DNA of 63,971 nucleotides from Discostella pseudostelligera. Lineage: Eukaryota; Bacillariophyta; Thalassiosirophyceae; Thalassiosirales; Thalassiosiraceae. The notes beneath the pieces were generated by a model. It was given only the letters and a program-made list of their open reading frames with translations. It was not told where the DNA came from and searched no databases. The first letter of the stretch is position 1; every line of letters begins with the position of its first letter. The DNA lies in assembly GCA_036940085.1 (NCBI GenBank), contig JALLBK010000095.1:1-63971 (forward strand), in the 5' to 3' direction. A program made the position numbers and the translations under genes. Of this stretch, positions 11,648 to 22,700 are shown piece by piece.

Positions 11648-14600
11648 ATGAAATCCAAAATCCACCATCCACCACCGCCGAGTGCGACCATGACCATGAC
11701 GACATCAGTATCGACTTTTTCATCACTACCACCAAGTCGCATCTCCCATCGGGCGGACGGTGGACCCGATCTGAATTATCTCTACGCCACGAATTGTAAC
11801 GTCGACGACGATGGCAGCAATACCAATAAACATCGACAAGTACAAGTGCAACGCCGCGGACTTCGATCCGACACTCGAGCACTTCGCGGCACCTCCCTCT
11901 TCCTTGGTGGCGAAGAAGGGCCCAATCAAAAAATATACTGCATTCCTGGTCATGCCACACGAGTTCTCTGCATCAACACTATCACCGATGCAGTGCATCC
12001 CATTGGACCAATCTTTGATGCCAACAACATGATATTGAATGGCAAATTCAAATGGCTTCGTGGAATTGTTATTGGAGATATTATATTTGGATTGCCATGT
12101 CATGCCGATTGTGTATTGAGAATTGATACAAAGACGGATGAAGTTACGACTATTCCCATCCCCTATGAAGAGTATTTTGATGACAAGGTTCCATATGTAG
12201 TAGTGCCGCCATCGGATTCACCAACATCATCATCAACTACTACAGCTACAGCTACCACCACCACGCTTGCATATCAAGAACGGCATCAACCATGGAAATA
12301 TCACGGTGGTGCCATCTCACCTCAGGATGGGTGTATCTATGCCATTCCACAAACATCACGACGGGTATTGCGAATTGATCCCATAACTGAAAAGTGCAGT
12401 TTTGTGGGGCCGGAGTTGGAAGGTCGATGCAAATGGTATGGAGGCGTGGTGGGCAAGACGGATGGTGCCATTTATGGAAGTAAGTGACACTTTCACAAGC
12501 TCCATGCAATTTATTGGTTTGATTTCTGCAATATCTATTTTGCTCGTCATGAGTCCTCTCAATTGTTCGCTTGTCTCTCGTTGTTCACAGTTCCCCAAAA
12601 TGCAGGTGGAGTGCTGCGAATTGATGCTAGCGGAGTTGTCAACTGCAACAATGAATCATTATCGTCATCATCACCCGAAGCACGTGTCCTTGTTACCGTT
12701 CATGGATCTTACCCACCCGGAAAACACAATTGGCATGGTGCCGCTGCCTCATCGGATGGGACGATTGTTTGCGTACCCAACAATGTTGATACTGTCCTAT
12801 GCGTTGTACCGGCACTAAACGCAGCGTACTCACCTTCCCAACCGTATGATGATCGACAAAAACAACAATTAGTGTCACCTCCGGAGCCAGAGCTGTACAT
12901 TTTGGAAGGTCAATCATCCTCGGATATCGCCACCGGTCGACATCGAAATGATGGCAAGTACAAATATTTGGGTGCCATGGCCGGTACGGACGGGCATGTA
13001 TACTGCTTCCCATCAGGAAGTGAACGAGTATTGCAAGTGGATACATGTCGACGTATTGCCAGGAGTGTAGGGCCGAATTTAGTCGGATATGAACGATTAT
13101 CCCAGAATAAGTGGCAGAATGGCTTAACGTCGAAACTAGAAGGTTGTGTCTATGCCATCCCTTTGGCTGCGGAGACAGTACTTCGAATTCGTACAGGACC
13201 ATCGAGTAGTGGTGGCGAGCAGCAGCAAAGTCAGTTATTGAATGGAGATGAGCCCGAAGTAACAACTTGGAAATTACCCCAACCAAACAATGTCCTTGCC
13301 AAGTGGGAAGGGGGGGTGCTGGCAAAAAATGGAATCATTTACTGTATGCCCAATAATCACAAGGCGGTATTGCAAATTGTACCTCCCTGTGTTCCATCGA
13401 GGGAAGCGCTCCATCGGGCACAAGATGAAGAAGAGAAAGAACGTGAAAGGGCGAAGGCAGTTCAGAAGCAGTTAAGACAGCAGGAAGTAGAAAAGAAGAA
13501 GGCCGAGAAAGAGAAGAAGCGGCAACAGCGGATTGAGAGGAAGAATGATGACAAGAAGACGAAGAGTTTAGAAGCAAAGGGATTGGTAAAGATGGAAAAT
13601 GAATCTAAAACTGATTGCGGTGCTAGTTCTCAGGATGAAGCGCAACCTCATCATTCCATCCAAAACGATAAAGCCGATCACTTGACCCACAATGAGGAAT
13701 TCACTCCCGATGGCGTGCCGTTCAACTACAAAACTGGAATCCCAACACTCCGGTCCTCAGCACACCGTGTGAAATTTTCACTTGACCATCGTGAGCACAA
13801 TCCCAATCCCAAAAGCAAAACTGGAAATTCGACCAATACCACCTTCCTGCCGGAAAAGTTATGTAATGAGGATATCTTTTCATATTCTACCGACGAGTAC
13901 AATTTCCACGATGCAGTGATCGAAATGCTAAAGCGTTGTGACGAATCATTGGTTGGTACCTTCCGATCTTTGGCTGATGGGACATGTGTCATCCCAAGGT
14001 TGGACAACTTCGTTGTCCCGCCTGTGACATTGACAAGGACTTGTCAAAATGGGAAACTTGAAGCTGCTCAAGAGTATTTGTCCGACATCGTTGATTCTGA
14101 TTCCGAGTTTCTCGCTCTCTTTGACAGATTTGTGGTGGAAAGAGTATTGCCACATTTGAAGAAACAACTCTGCCTTTGTCTTTTGGAAGAGGACAACAAC
14201 ACTAGCAGTTTTGATGAACCCGTCACTTTTTACTACCAGAGACCACCAACAATAAGGATTCAGCCAGGACCTGCACGAGCGTTGGTTCGTCCGCATCACG
14301 ATGCAGAATATGGTCGTGAGTACTACTCTATTATGACTGTTCTGTTTGCTTGTATTTCGATGAAACTAGCTGACGCATTTTACTTCTTCCAGACCAAAAC
14401 GGCGAACTGAATTTTTGGCTTCCGCTGACTTGTCGACGTAAAACTGGGGTAGACTTATGGTGCGAATCCAAATCAGAAGCAGGTGACTTTCACCCAGTGA
14501 TAGTAGAGTATGGAGAGGTGGCGTCATTCCACGGGTCGTCGTGTCGTCACTATGTGAACCCCAATCATTCTCTCTGGACTAGAGTAAGCCTTGACTTCAG

Positions 14601-14685
14601 GGTGGGGGTTGAAGGCTATTTTGATCCAGACTGGCAGATGAATGGCACAACCAATGATCACAACCGAATGAAGGTAACTTTATGA
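11648..14685 (+). CDS. Beta-propeller fused to 2OG-Fe(II) oxygenase
   Basis: Three exons (11648-12479, 12591-14315, 14393-14685) give 949 aa. Residues about 90-590 hold eight repeats of the form G-x-I-Y-x-I-P-x5-VLRID (for example CIYAIPQTSRRVLRIDP, CVYAIPLAAETVLRI, HVYCFPSGSERVLQVD), as expected of a seven- or eight-bladed propeller. A charged K/E/R-rich linker follows. The C-terminal third carries PHHDAEYGHQNGELNFWLPLT (given here as the core; HxD metal ligands near 845) and then a distal RHYV and TRVSLDFR, where Arg would bind 2-oxoglutarate. This matches small-molecule 2OG-Fe(II) hydroxylases. The second intron splits the GHQ codons, and only its removal restores the active site. The substrate is unknown. 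No clear signal peptide was seen. Confidence 0.75.
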
Positions 14686-14786
14686 GAGTACATGGTTGTG
14701 AGTCCAATCAGAATTTCGAGTGGAGGGTTGAGGGTGAAAGGCTTGCGAAGAGTAAACTTAGTTGGAACTGTTTAAGGTGCAATTGG

Positions 14787-17700
14787 TCATATCAGCTCGC
14801 ACATTTTTGCTGCCAATGCCTCGTCTCCAGCAAGATCGTCTAGAATACTCTCCAATGCAGAAATTTGTGAAATGCCGCCTTGCGTTCTTGCAGTAAAAAT
14901 AGCTCGTTCAGCTAAACGAAGCGCCGTTTTGCATCCGACTTTACCCAGACGGCCAATTAATGCTGTCGAGAGTGCACGAACATCTTCGGCTTGACTGGGA
15001 AGGCAGTCGCGTAGCAACTTCTCTACTGATTCGACATCGCTTAGCAGTGGAACCACTATTGTTTCATCAAAAATCTCATTGAGGATAGCGCACGCAGCAT
15101 CAGACCTTGAAGTGGTGGCAATAATGTGAAGAGTTTTGCCAGTCAATGCAGCCTTTGATTGCCCCCCTGCTACTGCAACGTTTCCACTCGGCGGTGGGGT
15201 TCTAATCAAAGCTCTTAATGTCGACAGCATTACTGAGCTGTACCCGCCTGTACCAGTTCCAGCAACAATCTGGTCAATGTCATCCAACACTAGCAATGAA
15301 TTGGACATTTCCCTTGCTTCTGAAAATCTCTCTGCAAGTGCCGCCGCACGAGCTTCGTCGCCGCCACCACCTTCCGCCGTTAAAATATCCAATGCTGTTA
15401 TGAAGCGAACAAAATCGGCATGCCCACTCATCGATGATTCCGCAGCAGCATTGGAAGCAAGCGCTGCGAGAATGACTTTAATGTCAGTTTGTTTCTTAAA
15501 CGAACCGACGACGCGCAATTAAGAACTTACCAGTGACACCCGCTCCGCCTGAAGTAATCGTTCCACCAGTTCCAACAAGGAGTAATGAGTAAAGACGCGG
15601 CGTAGAAGACTTGATGGGTGATGTGAACCGAGCAAGGTCTCTAATTATTCTTTTCATAGACGATGAGCAATCGCTGATACCGAAAGGGTACCGCAGCTTA
15701 AGAACTTCATCTTGTGTCCCAAGTGCTGGTCGAACTTCTTTGAGCGCACGTTTCAAATCTGCAGCAACTAAAACACCACTTTCGCTTATGCTTTGCCCCG
15801 ATTCCACTGCACGAGCTAATGCAAAAGAGGCTGCACTCCTTATCAATCCTGCCAGCTCGGCGCCTGAGAAATGCTCGGTCCTAGCACCCATACCATCCTC
15901 TCCCAAATTGTCCAGCAGATCAATGGCATCTTTGCTCAGCGCATTTTCTTGTCTCATACTTCGTGTGTGAATAGCCAAAATGTCTCTTCTGCCCTTTCTG
16001 TCAGGAAGCTCCACTCTAAGCTGCACCTCAAGTCGGCCAGGCCTCAGCAATGCAGGATCTAGTAGTTCTGGTCGATTTGTCAACCCGACGATCAATATGT
16101 TTGGTAGGCTTTTCACGCCGTCAATCTTTGCCAGCAGCTGATTTACGACACTATCGCGCACACCAGTGGTGTCCGAGGTCATGCTACCGCGTTTCCTCGC
16201 AATCGCGTCAAATTCATCGAGAATAATCAAATGCAGTGCCGATGCGTCGCCGACTTCTGAATACTCGCGCTCTGCTGGTAAGAAGAGTTCGCGGACTCGT
16301 CTTTCAGCTTCGCCAATGAATTTGTCCAATATCTGTCATCGGTCAAGTTGTATGTCCAAGTAAGCGGCAGTTGCTCTCATTTCCTTCCAAAAGTAGTCTG
16401 AACAAGTAGTGCTCACCTCTGGACCGTTCACTATTTGAGGCTCCCTCGCGCCCAATATTCTCGACAATTCTCTTGCCAGAAGAGTCTGTTACGACCACCC
16501 ATTCGCACCATCCAGACCACATTGTGCGCACGATGAGTGATATCAATATATAAACTGCAACATGGTGGAATGTTCAACAATGATAACAAATATACCTCAC
16601 CTTGCCACACCCTGGGGGTCCAGATAGCAAGATTCCGCGCACATGAGACACGCCCAAGCGACGAGCCACCGCTGGGTTAGCTCGTGATGCCAACACACGA
16701 CGCTGGATCAGGAAAGCATAGGGAAGAATAAATGTGATCATGTTATCCAGAACTACAAAAAGAAGATTGGTAGCAAAATAAAAGCGATAACTCACTGCAA
16801 TATCATCCAATTGCGCATCCAATCCACCCACATTCTCAAACTCCATACCGAGCTTTTTGTTGAGGCCTCCTCCAGCGGAAGAAATCGACGAAGGAGAATT
16901 CCCTTCATCAGATGAGTTGTTCGTACCACTGGCTCTGACACTCTCCTCCTCCTCGATATCTTCCTTCGGCGACGATTGTATGATAAAAACCCTTGCAAAT
17001 ACAACCTCTACACTATCCCAAGGCAACTCCTCAATCACACCAGCAGCATCAACGTTCACCTCGATGGGAGGTCGTACTGTCACTTCCAATATCGCCGAGC
17101 GCATTGCTTTCCCAGAGTAGCTGCGCAATGGCCCACCCAAATACTTGACACAGCCTTCTCCTGCCGTGCTATAAGGTTTATTATTGGCACCATCATTACC
17201 ACTCGACGACACCACCTCCTCACGTTGACCCATTCCATCACCGCCACCACCACCACCTGAACCTAATGCACCACTCCCATCTCCACCACCTCGAATATCC
17301 CGTGGACGCATCTTGGTGTAATATCCATCCCGTCCGGGTCCACGAAGTTGTGCAATTTCCACCAGACCCGTGAGTGGCTGGATAATTGTCCAACTACCTT
17401 CAGGCCATTTATGTTGGAAACGCCTTGTTATCACGCGTAAAGGAAAGGAATGCATTTGAAGTGCAAGTGGGCATTGAGAGTATGAACTACACCTCAACAG
17501 AAATAAAAATTGAAGTTGATGAAACTCACGCTCCCCTTGGCAAATCATGCAATATAATATCCCAGTACTTGCCACCGGCAATACGTATTCTCTTTCCTTT
17601 TTCCTTGCCATCATCTGTAGATATTGAATCTCCCACTGCATCATCTTGCGCTGTCGTCATGGTTGTAGGTGTCGTCGATACTATTGTATCCAATCCACCA

Positions 17701-18308
17701 GATATCAATCTTATCTCTCCCAAGGCATCGGTAATCTCCAGTAACTTCTCGGACGATAGCCATGTTCCCCATTCATACCGGAATGATTCATGTGCATTCA
17801 CTTGCCCGCTACTACTAACATCATCGCCGCTACTACTACTACTACTACTGCCCGCTGCCATTGCTGAAGCTGAATTGCTCGAATTAGTGGTGTCACTTTC
17901 ACTGGACAAAGAAGTGGAAGATGTTGTGGAGGAAGTTCGTGCAAGAGCCTCCTCAAATGAACATGCCTCTGATGTGGCACGTAATAGAGAATGGAGTGGA
18001 TGGGTTGTTGGGAGGATGTAATTGTCAAGAATGAGAGTTTGTCCTAATAATTCTCCCTCAGCAAATGATTCATTGATAGTAGGACTGTTGCTGTTGCTGG
18101 CGGCTGTTGCTATTCTTGTTGTTGCTCTTGATATCGCTACTGATGACGACGACGATGATGATACTGTGGCTATTGACGAACGAGGTGATGATACTATTGT
18201 CGATAGAGAGAACGAAGTAACACCGCCATTCTTCCACAGCAGCAGCAACAACAATTGCAGCTGCACCACCGCAACCGTCACCGTCAGCATTGACCGAGAC
18301 GGCATCAT
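14787..18308 (-). CDS. NSF-like AAA+ ATPase with N-terminal targeting peptide
   Basis: Six exons (18308-17530, 17423-16796, 16702-16601, 16485-16417, 16332-15531, 15475-14787) give 1022 aa. D1 is clearly of the N-ethylmaleimide-sensitive factor type: MEFENVGGLDAQ, Walker A GPPGCGKT (K about 503), PQIVNGPEIL, Walker B LIILDEFDAI, DSVVNQLLAKIDGV and LLRPGRLEV. NSF unwinds SNARE bundles after membrane fusion. Unlike NSF, there is no recognisable N-domain. The first ATG (MMPSRS) starts a hydrophobic stretch with a poly-Leu core followed by VTSFSLS, which resembles a diatom signal peptide plus plastid-entry motif. A 450-aa S-rich region precedes D1. D2 has SLLVLDDIDQI, but the only frame-keeping splice of the last intron (15476-15530, 55 nt) gives GGAGVTVIL, without the P-loop Lys. 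A role in the secretory system or around the plastid is inferred. Confidence 0.75.
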
Positions 18309-18794
18309 GAAACGTCTACAGCTGCAGCGGTTGTTGCTCTTGCAAGGAATGAATGTTGATAGCAGAGGATGCCCGCGATTTACGTGCCCCCGATGACGTC
18401 TATTCCTTATTGGATTTGTCGGGTGAAAGGGAATCAATTCAATGATAATGGTGCATATTATCGGCAGCGTCCTATGTCATAAACAAGCATCGTCGGCCGG
18501 CGGCCGGCGGCGCCCGCCAAACGATGACGTCTTTCTTTCCCGCCATCGCCTCATTGCCGCCATACTTGTCTTCCCGCCATTTTCGCTTTCGGCACAAGGA
18601 ATAGTATCGTTCGCGCCAAATCTGTGCAGTTTCCCGCCAATATCTAAATCTTTTCACCGCCACCGCACAGCCGACGCCACGCACGTCAGTCGTCCAACAT
18701 GGAGGACCGTGCCGGCACTTCAAACACTCTGCTGAGGAAAATATCCATAGCCATACTCTAGCCAATAGCCATAGCAACGACAACAACAACAACA
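18309..18794. promoter_or_regulatory. Divergent promoter with E2F-like sites
   Basis: The 486-bp region between the NSF-like gene and the small plastid protein gene contains four E2F-type motifs: TTTCCCGCC at 18536, TTCCCGCCA at 18571, GCGCCAAA at 18613 and TTTCCCGCCAA at 18630. The consensus for E2F/DP factors is TTTSSCGC. The clustering within about 105 bp suggests cell-cycle control of one or both genes. Confidence 0.5.
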
Positions 18795-19475
18795 ATGAAG
18801 TCCACTACTGCCGCCGCCGCCCTCCTCATGGGTACCGCCATGGGATTTGCACCCGTCCACCAACAACCGACCAAAACCACCACATCTATATCACTTTTTG
18901 GAACCATCGGCGCCAAGAAACCAGCCAATAAATCCGTAAAGTCCTCACCCCGTGCCAACGAGGCCATTGACATCTACGCCTCCAAATTCCGCTCCTCTAC
19001 TAATGGCAAACGACAAAAATTCTTCTTTGAATCTTGGGGCATGCCCTCCTCATATCAAGCCAACGAAGACACTTCCGAAAATATCTTTGCTCGCAAGGAT
19101 ACAGAATTAGCATTGGCCTTCAATACCCTTGCCTCCATCTATGGTGATGATGTAGCCTTACAAATGGTAAACATCCAACCCAATGTATTGGCATTCAATA
19201 GTGCCAATTTTGAACCAAGTCTCAATGCCTTTGCTGAGAAATTTGGTATGGAGGAATCCAAGGCAATGGTGTTGCGAAATCCTGGACTGTTGAGTGTCAA
19301 GCCGGCGAATGCAGCCGAGGTCGATGGATTAACGATGCAATTGTCGTATGTGGTGGATGTTACTCGACCAATTGGTGCTTTGGGTCCGGTGATATTGTTT
19401 GGATTGTTGTCGATTCCAGTATTGGAGGGTGTTACGGGTGTGAGCCGTGGTGAATTGCTAAGTTCATTGTTGTGA
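18795..19475 (+). CDS. Small plastid-targeted protein, unknown function
   Basis: A single exon of 226 aa. The ATG has a favourable CAACA context. The N-terminus MKSTTAAAALLMGTAMGFAP is a signal peptide ending in GFAP, very like the diatom ASAFAP motif for entry into the complex plastid, and a Thr/Ser-rich transit region follows. The mature part contains DIYASKFRSSTNG, ESWGMPSSY and a helical section with LRNPGLL that faintly recalls mTERF-type repeats. It ends with one hydrophobic segment (GALGPVILFGLLSIPVL), a likely thylakoid or envelope anchor. I do not recognise the family. It is divergent from the NSF-like gene across a promoter rich in E2F-like sites. Confidence 0.75.
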   Translation: MKSTTAAAALLMGTAMGFAPVHQQPTKTTTSISLFGTIGAKKPANKSVKSSPRANEAIDIYASKFRSSTNGKRQKFFFESWGMPSSYQANEDTSENIFARKDTELALAFNTLASIYGDDVALQMVNIQPNVLAFNSANFEPSLNAFAEKFGMEESKAMVLRNPGLLSVKPANAAEVDGLTMQLSYVVDVTRPIGALGPVILFGLLSIPVLEGVTGVSRGELLSSLL

Positions 19476-19797
19476 TGTTGTTCACATTAGTTTGCACCCT
19501 GGGATCGAATATACACTTGGAATATTATCTTTGTCTCTTTTTAGTTATTGAAATATTGATTAATAGCTGTAAAAAGACTATCAGATCATTCTCATCATCA
19601 TAATGTATCGCTAGCAATATATGAAATCATGCACACACACCAGAAAATGCAATGCAATGTTCGCTTCTTTTTGTGGATGTAGCTTGGAATAATATTTTGT
19701 GTTTCATTTCAGTGTTGTTGTCGAGCGCACCCCCCCTGCTCCTCCTGTAGAGCCACGCACGCCCTCTCTCCCTTCCATCCGATTCCAACCCACTCGC
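19476..19797. other. Convergent 3' region
   Basis: A 322-bp spacer between two converging genes, A/T-rich in its first half (AATATTGATTAATAG), consistent with 3' UTRs. No other feature seen. Confidence 0.4.
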
Positions 19798-22700
19798 TCA
19801 CTCGTCTGACAATTTTTGTTTCTTCGACGAAGGCGATAGTCCAAAACTAAAGTCGTACAAATCATCTCCATCCTCGACGCCAGTCGTCGATGACGCACCT
19901 AAAAGGAAGGCGTTCCTTTTCAAATCGTTCCTATCGGCACTACTGCTGCCTACTCCTACATCATCATTAGTCGCTGGGTCCACAGCCAAATTATTCAAGA
20001 TTCTCGACTTGGACGATTTCCCTCTCGTCAATACATTCTCCTTCATACCGAGCCAATCCTTCACAAAGTTCTGACGAAATTCCTGGCGTTCGATTTGGGC
20101 AGAATAATTCACCATGTAGTTATGTCTCATGGCATCGTCAGCTGTCATACGCTTTTTCGGATCAAGATGCAATAGTCCATCGATGAGACTTATTAAACCT
20201 GCAAAATCAGCATGATCATCTCTGCTCTGGGTCTTGAGTAAGTGGCGTAGGGCCTTCTCCACTCCGCGAGAATACTTCTTCTTCTTCCCCTCCTCTCCGA
20301 TGACGAACATGTTGTTAGAATAGTACGGAAATTTCTTCGCCTTCTCATAGTTGTCGCTATCGGGAACGCCGACAATTTTGAAGACCTGTATCATCTTCGA
20401 AACCCGATCTTTCCCAGGGAACAATTGCTTACCCAGGAGGAGGTTGGCCAGTAGTGCTCCGAATGCCCACATGTCTGTTTCTTTTGTGTGCCGAGTTCCA
20501 CCCAGTAGGATCTCGGGTGCCGCAAACGGTTCGACATCCTCGGTATTATGATCCTTCCCTTTCTTGGAACGCACATACTTGAGAGGATCGAACTCTCTCG
20601 TGCGATCCTTGCCGTGTAAAACCATAACCTTCGACAGGCCACTTAACTTTGCAGTGCCGCTGTGGTCAAGATGTATTTGATCGGGCAAAAGACTCCGTAG
20701 AATGATGTGGTTGGAGTGGCAGAATGAGAGCGCAGACAATATATCATGGCACCAGCTGGCCAACACCGGTGACGGGATAATGGCGGCGGCATTGCTCTTT
20801 CGCTGACACCAGCTCATGACCTTTTGAAGATTTAGAGGAGTTGGCTCAAGGACCAGGTGTGAACCCGGCGCCAGCTGCCTTTTCCCCGCTGCTCGTTGAT
20901 TCCGTTCAATCATTGCCAAAATGTCGTTCGCGGCGTTACTCGATGTGATACTGCTAGAAGTTTCAGAGGCGGGTTCTTCCTTGGCATCCGAATCTAATGC
21001 AATCGCCAGCGGAAGCATGAAATTTGGATGACCTTGGGGCGATGGAATCAGGAAGTGGAGTTGATGCAAAAGCTGCATTTCCTGCAATGCTGCCGCCGAA
21101 TATCCCATTTGCATACTTTGCCCCGACGACGAGTTTTCTTTCATTTCGACCTTTTCAGGTGGCCAGCGCTGGAGAGAAATCGCCACAGATCGGTCATTCT
21201 TCTGTGCTTCTTCGCCTTCGGGGCCAGATAAGTGTGATGCAAGAGTGGGGTATTCGACCTGCATTCTAGAATACCCCCCAGCAAAAGATTGTGCCAGTAA
21301 TGCCAATGCTCGCATGTCGACTGAATTCTTATTGATCAGCTTCGGAGAAGTAAAGATTTCGCACAGTGATCCGCTGAGACTAGGGCCAAACTGATGTGGC
21401 ACCCACCATCGTAATCCAGCCGAATCAAGATGTTCATGCGGTGCATTGGCCGCGACGCACGTCTTCCATCCAGCATCGTGCATTTCCTCCATGTTGTCGA
21501 ATGCACCGTACCATCCTTGTTTGCCATCAATTTTCTGCATATCGAGCAGGCCGGGTTTATCCTTGACTTGTTTGATGACGATGCCATGGGCTTGCGATTT
21601 ACGGTTGGGCTGCTGAGCATGCACGCCAAATAAGGCAGATTGCAGCATTGCATTGGTAGCCGCCGATTGCTCAAATGGCACAGGTGGGGGCAGCGACGCC
21701 ACCTCGCAAAGCAGGTGCTCAGCAATAGACAGTGCTTTCCAGTTCCCCTCTAAAATCATATCATTGGTTCCATCCAACATGCCATCTGAAAATCGAATGG
21801 TACATTTGCTCTCGAAGCTAATTTTAGTCAGAACAGGCAAAACTTTCTCCTCGATACGATCGCTCCTCACACCGCGAAAGACACTACTCAACTTTGCACG
21901 CTCCGAGATTTCCTTATATGCTGGAGACGACACAAATTTGGTATCATCAATTGCTTGAGACCCGGGGTGTTTGCTGATGTATGTCGCACAGTCCATTTGG
22001 ATCTTTTGAATTTTGCTACCCATGTTTGATACATTACTCTCACTGAACAGTTCATGGGATGACATCAAGGCGACGCTTTTCTTTACACGCGATAAGCCTT
22101 GACATGAATGATAGATAAGTTCCGCTGCGTGCGACACCGTGAGAGGTTGCAAAGACAGCGCGGGAAAGAGCGGCTCCATATCAATAGAGAGGAAGCCTGC
22201 AATCGCCGCAAATGCATACTTCGGTCCGTACTTGAGCCAGAGGATAGGGCCAGCTGCTAGCACATGTCCCGATAGAGCCAACGCCATCGCGTTCTCAGCA
22301 AGTGGCCCGGCCATGGCCTTGGTACCCACAACCGCATTGATGACCCAATCGGCACCAGACCAGAAGACGTCATAATTCAACGCCGATAACACCATCTGCT
22401 CAGCCTTGATTACACGTCGTTCCCAATTCTTTGCCTCTTCACTCTGAGGATTGAACAACGACCCAGGATAAAACACACGGTAGGCATGCTCAAGAACTTC
22501 CTCCAATCTCTTCCACTTGAGGACCTTCTGAGACTTATTGGCAATGAAGAGAGATGCTAATTGTACGTCACGCAACTTGAAGCTGTTGCTTGCGGTAGTG
22601 TTGAGCAGGGTCGGATTGTTCGCCGAAACCGCGCGATCACCAGTATTAGACAATTTGAGATTGATGTAACGGTAGAAAATGATGCATGCGTGGGCGGCAA

